A DNA stretch of 20,932 bases from CAYOBW01 sp964402115 (GCA_964402115.1 CAYOBW010000118.1:1-20932), one strand, 5' to 3'; positions 1 through 7,919 are shown, counted from the stretch's first letter. Made by a program: numbers and translations. Notes: generated from the sequence alone by a model not told the origin.

Positions 1-130
1 GAGCGAGCTGGGCGGCATGGGCGTGCGCGTGGTGGAGCCAGGCGCGGCGGACGCGGCGGAGTTGCCGCGGGTGATCGCACGGACGGCGCAGGAGCGCCGT
101 CCCACGTAGGCCGGTCCTCCCGGGCCGGCC
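1..130. repeat. REP/BIME-type palindromic repeat, incomplete at the left edge
   Basis: Two hairpins lie head to head. The first has stem GGACGGCGC (81-89) and GCGCCGTCC (94-102) with loop AGGA. Read on the minus strand it follows GTGG. The second has stem GGCCGGTCC (109-117) and GGGCCGGCC (122-130), with one G-T wobble and loop TCCC, and follows GTAG at 106-109. Bases 1-80 match the spacer between the two hairpins of the copy at 7788-7919, so the window opens inside one repeat unit and a second begins at 106. An open reading frame ending at the TAG in 107-109 is explained by the repeat and is not called as a gene. Confidence 0.8.
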
Positions 131-187
131 GGGAGCGAACAGAGGCGGCAAGAGGCGGCATGGGAGACTCGGCGTGCGGACGCTGGC

Positions 188-216
188 TTGACCATGCGCC
201 GGCAGGGGTTCACTAT
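188..216 (+). promoter_or_regulatory. Candidate sigma70-like promoter for the DUF5703 gene
   Basis: TTGACC (188-193) and CACTAT (211-216) are separated by 17 bases. The -35 box matches the consensus at five of six positions; the -10 is weak. Transcription would begin about 50 bases before the ATG at 272, which supports that start over the upstream in-frame codons. Confidence 0.4.
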
Positions 217-271
217 GCCACCCGGCTGCGCGGCGGCGCTGGTGGCTGGCCCGCAGCCCGGGAGGAAGTCC

Positions 272-2974
272 ATGAAAACGTTTGCCCTGTTCGTGACCGT
301 CCTGCTTGTCGCCGCCGTGGCTGTTTTCGCCGCGCCGGACCGTCTCGCCCGCTACAACGTGGTCTGGGACTCGCCCAGCCGGGATGCGCATGGCTCCATG
401 CCGACCGGCAACGGTGACGTCGGCGTCAACGCCTGGGTCGAGCCCTCCGGCGACCTGGTCTTCTACGTGAGCAAGACCGACGCGTGGGACGAGAACGCCC
501 GGCTCTGCAAGGTCGGGCGCGTCCGTGTGGCTTTCGACCCGCCGCTGGCTGTCACGAACGGCTTCAGGCAGGAGCTGAAGCTGGCCGAGGGGCGCATCGC
601 GATTGTCGCCCAGGGCGCGCGGCTGAGCCTCTGGGTTGACGCGAACCAGCCTGTCGTGCGGCTGGAGGCGGAGACCGACGCCCCTGTCGCCTGTCGCGCG
701 TCCGTCGAACTGTGGCGCTTGCGCGAGCGGCCGTTCGGCGGCGACGACGACAGCCACTCCGGCGGCGGCCTGGCCGCCTCGGCCTTCAAGCCCACGGTCT
801 TGCCGGATGTCGTGGTCACCTCCGCTGTGCCGCGGGTGGCCTGGTATCACCGGAACACGCGCTCCGTCTTCCCGCTCGGCCTCCAGGTTCAGCAGCTCGC
901 AGCGCTGCAGGGCCGGTTCGCCGATCCCCTGCTGAACCGCACGTTCGGGGCCAGCCTGCGGGGCGACGGCTTCGTGCGCGATGGCGCCCGCGCGCTCCGC
1001 TCGGCGGCGCCGGCCCGGCGGCAGGCGCTGGCGGTGACGGTGCTCGCTGCACGGACCGAAACTCCCGACGCGTGGCTGGCGCAGCTCGACCGCCTGGAGC
1101 AGCAGGCCGTCGCGTCACGCCGGGCGCACGAGGGATGGTGGCGCGACTTCTGGGACCGCAGTTGGGTTTTCGTGGAGGGGGCCAGGGGGCTCGCGCTGCC
1201 GGTCAACGCGCACCCCTGGCGCGTTGGCGTGGCCTCCGACGGCGGCAGCCGGTTCGGCGGCGCTGTCGGCGGGCCGCAAGTGATCGGCCGGGCTTTGCCT
1301 GACGCCGAGATCGCCGCGCTGGCCGCCCGGCCGCGCGCGGAGGCTGCGGCACTTGCCGGTGCGGATGTGTCGCTGTCCAACGGGTGCACCGTGGCGGCGT
1401 GGGTGCGGCCGGCGCCGGGGGAGAGCGGGCGCATCCTCGACAAGTGTACGGCGGGCCGGCCCGACGGGTTCACCTTCGACACCCACCCCGGCCTTGCGCT
1501 GCGCTGGATCGTGGGGGACGTGACGATGATCCATCCCGGCTGCCTCAAGCCCGGGGTCTGGCAGCACGTTGCCGCGACGGCGGATCCCGCCACGGGCGCG
1601 TGCCGGATCTACCTGGACGGCAAACTCGTGGCCGCGGAATCCGGCGATCCCGCCGGCGAGGTCGTCACGCGCGGCTACGTCCTGCAGCGCTACATGAACG
1701 CCTGCGCGGGTCGCGGCGGGTCGCCGATCAAGTTCAACGGCTCGATCTTCACCGTCGAAGACCAGCCCGGCGCAGCGCCCGAAACGCCCCCGGGCGACCC
1801 CGACTGGCGGCGGTGGGGCGGCAACTACTGGTTCCAGAACACGCGGCTCGCCTACTGGCCGATGCTCGCGGCGGGCGACTTCGAGATGCTCGACCCCTGG
1901 TTCCGCCTCTACCGCGACGCCCTGCCGCTCAGCCTCGCGCGCATCAAGGCCTACTACGGCTTCGACAACGCCGCGCAGTTTCCGGAGACGATGTACGCGT
2001 GGGGCCTGCCGAACAACGGCGACTACGGCTGGAACAACAAGGCGCCCGAACCGGCCAACAGCTACATCGCCCGCTACTGGAACGGCAGCCTGGAGCTGGT
2101 CGCCGTCATGCTCGACCGGTACGACTTCACGCAGGACCGCGCCTTTGCGCGGAACACGCTCGTGCCGTTGGCCGACCCGCTGATCGGCTTCCTGGCCCAG
2201 TACTGGTCGAAGCGCGACGCGCAGGGGAAGATGCGCATGGAGCCGGCGCAGTCGCTGGAGACCTGGCACGAGGCGGTGAACCCGCTGCCCGAGATCGCCG
2301 GCCTGCGGTTCCTGCTGCCGCTCCTGCTGGCCCTGCCCGACGGCACGGCCACGGCCGAACAGCGCGCGCGCTGGCGGCAGCAGCTCGACGTGCTGCCGCC
2401 GGTGCCGGTGGCCGATGTCGGCGGCGTGAGGTTGCTCCGTCCGGCGGACACGTTCTCGCGCCGTAGCAACTCCGAGAACCCCGAACTGTATGCCGCCTTT
2501 CCGTACAGGCTTTACGGCGTGGGGCGCCCGGATCTGGACCTGGCCCGCGCCACGTACGAGAGGCGCGCCAACCGGCACAACCGCGGCTGGTGCCAGGACA
2601 GCATCCAGGCCGCCTGCCTTGGGTTGGGCGATGAGGCGGGAAGGCTGGTGGCGGCGCGCGCGGCTCAGATCAACAGCGGCTATCGCTTCCCGGTCATGTG
2701 GGGCCCCAACTTCGACTGGATTCCCGACCAGGATCACGGGAACAACATCCTCACGACGCTGCAGTACATGCTGCTCCAAGCCGATGGCGACCGGCTGTAC
2801 GTGCTGCCCGCCTGGCCGAAGCACTGGGACGTCGCGTTCAAGCTGCACGCGCCGCGGCAGACGACTGTCGAAGGCGTCTATCGCGCCGGCAAACTGGAGC
2901 AGCTGACCGTGACGCCGCGGTCGCGGCGCAAGGATGTGCAGCCGCAGGAAACGGTGCAGGCGGGCACGCCATGA
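272..2974 (+). CDS. Exported DUF5703 glycosidase-like protein with internal LamG segment
   Basis: A 900-residue protein. The start at 272 was chosen because GGAGGAAG precedes it by a few bases and a clear signal peptide follows (MKTFALFVTVLLVAAVAVFA). Residues from about 28 match the DUF5703 N-terminal beta-sandwich (YNVVWDSPS, SMPTGNGDVGVNAWVE, FYVSKTDAWDENARL). Residues from about 465 resemble the alpha/alpha-barrel region of GH95-like enzymes (LQRYMNACAGRG, KFNGSIFTV, WGGNYWFQNTRLAYWPMLAAGD, split here only for description), and the end carries DQDHGNN and VLPAWPKHWDVAFKL, usual for this fold. Between about 300 and 463 sits a LamG/concanavalin-like segment (VAAWVRPAPGESGRILDK, WQHVAATADP, RIYLDGKLVAA). 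Likely role: periplasmic or outer-surface carbohydrate hydrolysis; substrate and catalytic residues are not assigned. The stop overlaps an ATG (ATGA, 2971-2974) of a short frame that runs into the repeat at 3023. Confidence 0.85.
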   Translation: MKTFALFVTVLLVAAVAVFAAPDRLARYNVVWDSPSRDAHGSMPTGNGDVGVNAWVEPSGDLVFYVSKTDAWDENARLCKVGRVRVAFDPPLAVTNGFRQELKLAEGRIAIVAQGARLSLWVDANQPVVRLEAETDAPVACRASVELWRLRERPFGGDDDSHSGGGLAASAFKPTVLPDVVVTSAVPRVAWYHRNTRSVFPLGLQVQQLAALQGRFADPLLNRTFGASLRGDGFVRDGARALRSAAPARRQALAVTVLAARTETPDAWLAQLDRLEQQAVASRRAHEGWWRDFWDRSWVFVEGARGLALPVNAHPWRVGVASDGGSRFGGAVGGPQVIGRALPDAEIAALAARPRAEAAALAGADVSLSNGCTVAAWVRPAPGESGRILDKCTAGRPDGFTFDTHPGLALRWIVGDVTMIHPGCLKPGVWQHVAATADPATGACRIYLDGKLVAAESGDPAGEVVTRGYVLQRYMNACAGRGGSPIKFNGSIFTVEDQPGAAPETPPGDPDWRRWGGNYWFQNTRLAYWPMLAAGDFEMLDPWFRLYRDALPLSLARIKAYYGFDNAAQFPETMYAWGLPNNGDYGWNNKAPEPANSYIARYWNGSLELVAVMLDRYDFTQDRAFARNTLVPLADPLIGFLAQYWSKRDAQGKMRMEPAQSLETWHEAVNPLPEIAGLRFLLPLLLALPDGTATAEQRARWRQQLDVLPPVPVADVGGVRLLRPADTFSRRSNSENPELYAAFPYRLYGVGRPDLDLARATYERRANRHNRGWCQDSIQAACLGLGDEAGRLVAARAAQINSGYRFPVMWGPNFDWIPDQDHGNNILTTLQYMLLQADGDRLYVLPAWPKHWDVAFKLHAPRQTTVEGVYRAGKLEQLTVTPRSRRKDVQPQETVQAGTP

Positions 2975-3022
2975 AGCGCAACTGGAGGGGCGCAGGTGTG
3001 ACGGTCACCCATCCCGTCTGCA

Positions 3023-3086
3023 CTGGGAGCGGGGGCGTCCCGCCCCCGCAACGAGAAGACCGGGGGCGGGACGCCCCCGCTCCCAG
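3023..3086. repeat. Perfect 26-bp inverted repeat, GGAG-type REP pair
   Basis: The arms at 3023-3048 and 3061-3086 are exact reverse complements with a 12-base loop (3049-3060). Each arm contains GGAG followed by its own small hairpin, CGGGGGCG-TCC-CGCCCCCG. It can therefore fold either as one long hairpin or as two short ones, the layout of a tail-to-tail BIME. It lies 49 bases after the DUF5703 stop codon and could also stabilise or end that transcript, although no T-run follows. Confidence 0.85.
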
Positions 3087-3169
3087 TTACCGGGTCGGCT
3101 GTTCCGGCTGCGACCCTTACCACCGTTGACATCGTGCTGCGGAACACTTGCCGATCCAGCCAGCCGACT

Positions 3170-3190
3170 GCGCCGGTCGGCTACCGGCGC
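3170..3190. repeat. 8-bp hairpin
   Basis: GCGCCGGT and ACCGGCGC pair perfectly around the 5-base loop CGGCT. The rest of the 2975-3447 gap, apart from the repeat at 3023 and the promoter at 3334, shows nothing I recognise. Confidence 0.4.
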
Positions 3191-3333
3191 CACGGGGGAG
3201 TGGGAGGAGTTGACGCCACCGACCATGCCTGGGACCAGCCGCATCGAACGCCAGACGTGAACGCCGCCAGGTACGCCGTCGTCAAGCGCGGGGCCTCGGG
3301 GATCGCCGGCGGCTTCTTTCCGTGAGCCGGTGC

Positions 3334-3362
3334 TTGACCGCGGCAGCGGCCCGGGATACGGT
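3334..3362 (+). promoter_or_regulatory. Candidate promoter for the NPCBM-DUF1080 gene
   Basis: TTGACC (3334-3339) and TACGGT (3357-3362) are separated by exactly 17 bases. The -35 box is good, the -10 weak. It would give a leader of about 80 bases. Confidence 0.35.
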
Positions 3363-3447
3363 TCCGACGCAGTGAGGCAAGCCCGCCGCGCCGCACGGCT
3401 GGCTCGTGCGACGGGACGCGGGGGGGGATGCGAACGCAGGGGGTGGC

Positions 3448-4596
3448 ATGACTGTCTGGATGCGGGTACGGCGGGCAGGCGGGGTGGGGCTGGCGTTCGC
3501 GCTGGCTGGGATGGCTGCCATGGCGGAGGATTTGCCGCTGGCCAAACTCAAGCTGGCCGGCATGAGTGCGGGGTGGGGCAGGCCGACCGCCGACCGCTCT
3601 TGCGACGGCAACCCGCTACGCATCGGCGGCACGCCGTTCGTTTCCGGCGTCGGCACGCATGCCGCCAGCGCCCTGGTCGTGCAGCGCAACGGCGCCACGC
3701 GCTTTCGGGCGGCGGTGGGCGTGGACGACGAGACCAGCGGGAAGGGTAGCGTGGAATTCAAGGTGTTCGGCGACGACGCGCCGCTGTGGTCGAGCGGCGT
3801 GCTGAAGGGTGGCGAGGCCGCCAAAACGCTGGATCTCGACATCTCGCGCTGCACGCGCCTCCGGTTGGAGGTCGCGGATGGAGGCGACGGGATCGGGTTC
3901 GATCATGCCGACTGGGCCGACGCGCATTTCACCTTCGAAGGCCAGCCCCCGCAAGCTGTGGTGGAGAAGAAGCCGGGCGACCTGCCCGAAGTCGTCGCGC
4001 GCGTGCCAGCCGGGTTGGTCGAGCTGTACAACGGCAAGGATCTCGACAACTGGATCGCCGACCTGCCTGGGGGCGGGGCGAAGGACGCGGTGTGGAGCGT
4101 GCGTGACGGCATCCTGTATTGCACCGGGAGTCCCGGCGGACACCTGATCAGCGACACCGCGTGGAAGGATTACCGGCTGGTTGTCGAATGGCGTTGGCCT
4201 CCGGAGGGCAAGGGCGGCAACAACGGGGTGCTGGTGCATACCTCGGAGCTGCATGTGCTCGGCAACCACTTTCCGCGCTCGATCGAGGTGCAGCTCATGT
4301 CCGGCAACGCCGGCGACTTCTGGGTCATCGGCGAGGAGATCGCCGTGCCCGACATGGCCAAGCGCCGCGAGGGCCGACACATCTGGAACCTCACGGACGG
4401 CGCTGAGAAGCCCATCGGCGAGTGGAACCGGATGGAGATCCACGCCCGCGGCGACACGCTCAAGGTGTGGGTCAACGGCCAGCTCGTAAACGTCGGCCAC
4501 GGCTGCAGCGCCGCCGAGGGGCGCATCAGCTTGCAGAGCGAAGGCGCGCCGTGCCAGTTCCGGCGCGTGACGATCCAGCCGCTGCCGGCGGAGTGA
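3448..4596 (+). CDS. Exported NPCBM and DUF1080 (3-keto-disaccharide hydrolase fold) protein
   Basis: A 382-residue protein. The start at 3448 has AGGGGGTGG just upstream and gives a signal peptide (VGLAFALAGMAAMAE); an earlier in-frame start lacks both. Residues of about 28-165 match NPCBM, a carbohydrate-binding jellyroll found with glycosidases (FVSGVGTHA, FRAAVGVDDE, VEFKVFGDD, LRLEVADGGDGIGFDHADW). Residues from about 188 to the end match DUF1080, with GLVELYNGKDLDNWI, FQ-type strand residues and the motif NNGVLVHTSE, then VEVQ-like SIEVQLMSGNAGDFW and WNRMEIHARGDTLKVWVNG. DUF1080 members are exported proteins that hydrolyse 3-keto-glycosides or serve as binding modules; this one may do either. 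Its neighbours of the Gfo/Idh/MocA type could make or reduce the keto sugars, which is an inference. It is a separate transcription unit by spacing on both sides. Confidence 0.9.
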   Translation: MTVWMRVRRAGGVGLAFALAGMAAMAEDLPLAKLKLAGMSAGWGRPTADRSCDGNPLRIGGTPFVSGVGTHAASALVVQRNGATRFRAAVGVDDETSGKGSVEFKVFGDDAPLWSSGVLKGGEAAKTLDLDISRCTRLRLEVADGGDGIGFDHADWADAHFTFEGQPPQAVVEKKPGDLPEVVARVPAGLVELYNGKDLDNWIADLPGGGAKDAVWSVRDGILYCTGSPGGHLISDTAWKDYRLVVEWRWPPEGKGGNNGVLVHTSELHVLGNHFPRSIEVQLMSGNAGDFWVIGEEIAVPDMAKRREGRHIWNLTDGAEKPIGEWNRMEIHARGDTLKVWVNGQLVNVGHGCSAAEGRISLQSEGAPCQFRRVTIQPLPAE

Positions 4597-4639
4597 GCGG
4601 CGGGGGAGTGAAGATCGCGACCAGGCCGCGCGCGCCGGC

Positions 4640-4728
4640 TCCAGGCCGATGCCGCGGTCGTTCAGTGCGCAAGCGAACGTGACCGTGTCCGGCCGCCTGG
4701 CCAGGACATCGCGCTTGAAGCGCTCCGC
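4640..4728 (-). pseudogene. Fragment of an SGNH/GDSL hydrolase
   Basis: Read on the minus strand from 4725, the sequence encodes ERFKRDVLARRPDTVTFACA followed by LNDRG. This resembles the conserved block in SGNH hydrolases where RF-RDVLA-KPD-VT is followed by the oxyanion-hole Asn in a G-ND motif. An in-frame TGA lies directly upstream (4729-4731) and no catalytic Ser block or C-terminal Asp-His block is near. About 30 codons are recognisable. It sits between the end of the DUF1080 gene and a REP pair. The family match is from memory of motifs, so moderately sure. Confidence 0.45.
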
Positions 4729-4748
4729 TCACGCGACTCCGCGCCCCG

Positions 4749-4829
4749 GTAGCCGCGGGCGCCAGCCCGTGGATGTCGGTGCCCCGCAGCCGGCCCGGAG
4801 CCAGCCACGCCCTTGGCGGGCGCGGCTAC
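4749..4829. repeat. Inverted pair of GTAG-hairpins (second REP class)
   Basis: On the plus strand GTAG (4749-4752) is followed by stem CCGCGGGC (4753-4760), loop GCCA and GCCCGTGG (4765-4772), with one G-T wobble. On the minus strand a GTAG (4829-4826) is followed by a 9-bp stem with one mismatch (4804-4812 with 4818-4826). The two units face each other across about 30 bases. Stem sequence differs from the GGACGGCGC class, but the tetranucleotide, stem length and 4-5 base loop are shared. The gap 4830-5100 also holds a hairpin at 5011 and a promoter. Confidence 0.75.
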
Positions 4830-5010
4830 CCGCGTCGGCGTGCCTGGCACCATGGCGCACGCACGCTGCGCGCTGCTTGCTGTCCCTGATTGCAGGTGGC
4901 GGGGAAGCCGCTGGGCTGTGGTGCCTGGAGCGGCTGGCTTCGGCAAGCCGCGCGAGTCTGTCGGGCGCACGAACGCTCTTGCAGGGCGCACACCGCCCGC
5001 GCGTTGGGGG

Positions 5011-5026
5011 CGCGGCTGAAGCCGCG
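5011..5026. repeat. Short perfect hairpin
   Basis: CGCGGC and GCCGCG pair around a TGAA loop. It has no GTAG or GGAG before it. It may be a decayed unit of the nearby repeat class. Confidence 0.4.
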
Positions 5027-5062
5027 AGGGAACTGTCCGGCTGACGGGTGGCGATCAAGGGT

Positions 5063-5091
5063 TTGCCTTGCCCGCGCGTTCGCGCTACAGT
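5063..5091 (+). promoter_or_regulatory. Candidate promoter for the large lipoprotein gene
   Basis: TTGCCT (5063-5068) and TACAGT (5086-5091) are 17 bases apart, four matches each to the sigma70 consensus. The expected start point falls within a few bases of the ATG at 5101, so the mRNA would be nearly leaderless, consistent with the lack of a Shine-Dalgarno sequence there. Confidence 0.4.
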
Positions 5092-5100
5092 CCGCCGGCA

Positions 5101-7791
5101 ATGCGACGACTTGCTCTTCCATGCAGTCTGCTGCTCGCGGCGGCGCTGTTCCTGGCCGGCTGCTCGCGGCGGCTTGAAACGGAGCCGCTGACCGCCGCCA
5201 CGGATGCCCCCGCCGCCTGCCCCGCGCTGCCCGCGGGAAGCGTCGTGGTGAACGCCACCAACGGGGTGGTGACCGCGCCGTTCGCGGTGGGCCTGGATGG
5301 CACCACGCCGCTTGGCGTGGCCCTGGCCCTGGCCGAGGGCGCGGGCTCCCGCGGTCTGACGGGCAGCGCCACCTTCACCGTTACCGCGCCCACGCAGCAG
5401 ACCAGCACGGTATGGATCCACGCGCGCTGGCACAACTCGTGCGGCAACTCCCTGTCGCTCACGCTCGACGAAGGGAAGCCCGTCTCGGTCGGACAGGACG
5501 CCGTCTACGGCACCTGGCACTGGGTCAAGGCTGGCCGCTTTGCGCTGGCCGCCGGGGCGCACAAGTTGGCCCTGCTCGAGCGCGAGGACGGCATCGCTGT
5601 CGATCAGCTCCTGCTGGCCGCCGACGAGGCGTTTGCTCCCACGGGGTGTGTCATCGGCGAACGGGCCTCGCTGGGGATCCGCCGCTTCGCCGACGTGTTC
5701 GATCGTTCGCCCGGCCACGGCCTCGGGGGCTGGGACGTGCAGTCCGGGAACTGGCAGATCGCCTTTACGCTCGATCCCAACCGCATCCCCCACCAGTACG
5801 CCCTGACGGGTGCGCCCGCCTCGAACGCGACCGGGTCCGCTGAAGTGCTCGTGCAGGGCGCGCCGTGGCAGGGTTGCCGGCTGTCGTTCAGCGCGCTGAC
5901 GACCGGCCCCGGTGTGATCGGGGCGGTGCTGGACCGGGTTCCCGGCGGCGCGGAGCCGCTGCGCCTCGCGTTCGCCGCGAAGCCGGATGGTGGCCAGTTC
6001 GCGTGGACGGGATACGGGCGGCGGGGCGTGCTGCCCCTGGGCGACCGCATGCGCACGAACCAGTGGCACCGGATCGAGATCGAGCGCTGGGCGTGGGTCC
6101 TGCGCGTGGCGCTCGATGGCGCGTCCCTGCTGACGGTGACGGACCTGCCCCTCGCCGCGGGGGCGATCGGCCTTTGCGCGGAAGGGGGCGAAGCGGTGTT
6201 CGACGATGTAAGCGCCGAGGACCTACCCTGGCAGACCGAGAACGGGCGCGACCGCCGGATGGCTTGGCAGCCCGCCGCCGACGCCGCCTGGTCGCGTGTC
6301 GTGGATGCGCGGTCGGATCTGGGGCTGCTGGGCGAGCGGGGCGTGCTGCGCTCGGCGGAGATCGGCCTGCCCGTGGCCGGGCTGCTGTTCGATGCGCCTG
6401 GCGTGCCTCTCCCAGCCGGGTTCGTGCCCGTCGCGGGAACAGTGGTCACCGGGGCGCAGGCGGCCGCGGCTGCGCTGATCCTGGCGCCCGGCGGGGAGGC
6501 GTCCACGGCCCCGATGTCCGTCGCGCTGGCCGTGTCGGCCCGTGCCGCCGTGGGGGTGCGCCGCCTGGCCGTGCGGTACGGCAGCGTCGTCGACGATGCG
6601 TTTGGGGTGGGCAGCTACCACTTCACCCGCGCCGTGGCTGACGACCCGTCGGACTACCTGGATTTCACCGAGGCGGAGTACGCCGCGATCGCCAACGCGC
6701 CGGACGAGGACAAGCTCAAGCGCGGCGTCAAGATGCGGCGCTTGCTGGGCTGGGACGACACCAGTTTCTGGGTGCAGCAGCGGGGTTCCTGGCAGCTCCG
6801 GAATGGGGTGCTGCAGGGTGTGGGGCCGCAGGCCGTCGTGAAGCACTGGCGCGATGTGAACGGCTGCCTGGACCTGTCGCTGCGCATCCGGCTGGCGTCA
6901 TCGAATGCCGTTGCGGCGGTCGCGCTGTACGCGGATCCGGGCACCGGCGCCGTGGTGCGCCTCTGCGCCGCCGCAGCGCCGGCGGGCCTGGCCGTGCCAC
7001 CCGACGCCGGCTGGCACACGGTTTCGCTCCGGGCACGCGACGGCGTTGTTGCGGGGCGCGTGGATGCGGCGTCGTGGCGGGAAGTGGCGCGCGTGCCGAC
7101 CGTGGCCGGCGGGATCTTGCTTCGCGTCGCGGTGGGCGGCGCCGAGTTCGACGAGATCGAGATCTCCGCACCGCGGGATATGCCGCGCACGCACTACTAC
7201 GCCTTCGACCGCCGCGAGACGGACTGGTGGTGCGAAGGGGCGACGTGGAGCGATCACGCCGGCATTTCCTGCGTCCTGGCCTCGAACTGGATTTCGCTGA
7301 TGGCGCCCGGCGGCGCCGGCACGCTGTGGAACAAGCGCCGGTTCGGCAGCGACATCGTCCTCGCCCTGAACGTCGAGGAAAGCTCCGAATGGTTCGGCTG
7401 GCACAAGAATCCCACGCACGTCCATCATCCGTACGACAACGTCCAGCTGCGCCTGGCCGTGGAGGGGCGCCCGGACGAGGGCTACCTGCTCGAGGTGAAC
7501 GCCCGCAAGCGCACCGCCACGGTGCTCTATCGCAACGGGCAGGAGGTGGCCGTCACGCCCCAGGACAAAGCCTTCCCGATCCGTTACGTGGGTGGTCATG
7601 CACAGTACGAGCCGCGGCGCAATCGCGTCACGCTGGCCAAGACCGGCGGTTCGCTGCGCGCGATCGTCAACGGGCGCGAGGTGCTGACCTACACCGACCC
7701 GCAACCGCTCCCCGTTGCGCGCGTCGGCATCGGCGGCCGCGACACGCACGTCAACTTCAGCGCGATTGAAATCGTTGAGTTGACGCCGTAG
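5101..7791 (+). CDS. Large lipoprotein with several lectin-like beta-sandwich domains
   Basis: An 896-residue protein. It begins with MRRLALPCSLLLAAALFLAG followed by Cys, a type II signal peptide with lipobox LAGC; an upstream start would spoil the signal. No Shine-Dalgarno is seen. Residues of about 40-190 look like a carbohydrate-binding sandwich that ends in a typical pattern (HWVKAGRFALAAGAHKLAL, DGIAVDQLLLA). Residues of about 200-370 (WQIAFTLDPN, NQWHRIEIERWAWVLRVALDG, AVFDDVSAEDL) and about 698-896 (DNVQLRLAVEGRPDEGYLLE, GSLRAIVNGREVLTYTDP) resemble LamG/DUF1080-type jellyrolls, and a similar strand pattern occurs around 540-690. I find no catalytic motif, so it is probably a surface glycan-binding or scaffold protein; a divergent lyase is possible. 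Its TAG stop is part of the GTAG of the repeat at 7788. It likely heads an operon with the next two genes. Confidence 0.8.
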   Translation: MRRLALPCSLLLAAALFLAGCSRRLETEPLTAATDAPAACPALPAGSVVVNATNGVVTAPFAVGLDGTTPLGVALALAEGAGSRGLTGSATFTVTAPTQQTSTVWIHARWHNSCGNSLSLTLDEGKPVSVGQDAVYGTWHWVKAGRFALAAGAHKLALLEREDGIAVDQLLLAADEAFAPTGCVIGERASLGIRRFADVFDRSPGHGLGGWDVQSGNWQIAFTLDPNRIPHQYALTGAPASNATGSAEVLVQGAPWQGCRLSFSALTTGPGVIGAVLDRVPGGAEPLRLAFAAKPDGGQFAWTGYGRRGVLPLGDRMRTNQWHRIEIERWAWVLRVALDGASLLTVTDLPLAAGAIGLCAEGGEAVFDDVSAEDLPWQTENGRDRRMAWQPAADAAWSRVVDARSDLGLLGERGVLRSAEIGLPVAGLLFDAPGVPLPAGFVPVAGTVVTGAQAAAAALILAPGGEASTAPMSVALAVSARAAVGVRRLAVRYGSVVDDAFGVGSYHFTRAVADDPSDYLDFTEAEYAAIANAPDEDKLKRGVKMRRLLGWDDTSFWVQQRGSWQLRNGVLQGVGPQAVVKHWRDVNGCLDLSLRIRLASSNAVAAVALYADPGTGAVVRLCAAAAPAGLAVPPDAGWHTVSLRARDGVVAGRVDAASWREVARVPTVAGGILLRVAVGGAEFDEIEISAPRDMPRTHYYAFDRRETDWWCEGATWSDHAGISCVLASNWISLMAPGGAGTLWNKRRFGSDIVLALNVEESSEWFGWHKNPTHVHHPYDNVQLRLAVEGRPDEGYLLEVNARKRTATVLYRNGQEVAVTPQDKAFPIRYVGGHAQYEPRRNRVTLAKTGGSLRAIVNGREVLTYTDPQPLPVARVGIGGRDTHVNFSAIEIVELTP

Positions 7792-7919
7792 GCCGGTCCT
7801 CCCGGGCCGGCCGGGAGCGAGCAGGGCAGCATGGGAGCGCAAGCGACGGAGTAAGGCGCGGCGGATGCGTCTGAGTTGCCGTGGGCGATCTCACGGACGG
7901 CGCAGGAGCGCCGTCCCAC
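7788..7919. repeat. Complete BIME: two inverted REP hairpins inside a candidate operon
   Basis: The left unit is GTAG (7788-7791) with stem 7791-7799 / 7804-7812 and loop TCCC. The right unit, read on the minus strand, is GTGG (7919-7916) with stem 7908-7916 / 7895-7903 (perfect 9 bp) and loop AGGA. The 82-base spacer is similar to bases 1-80 of the window. The element fills almost the whole gap between the lipoprotein gene and the next gene (start 7938), and the TAG of the left unit is the lipoprotein stop codon. Confidence 0.85.

Noticed and set aside
2..109. C-terminal end of a gene at the left edge (frame ending at the TAG in 107-109)
   Set aside because: The same bases recur as the spacer and hairpin of the repeat at 7788-7919, where the frame is broken, so repeat origin explains it.
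1115..2848. 577-codon open frame on the minus strand
   Set aside because: It lies opposite the DUF5703 gene, which has clear domain matches; the composition is Arg/Val/Gln-rich as in GC-rich shadow frames.
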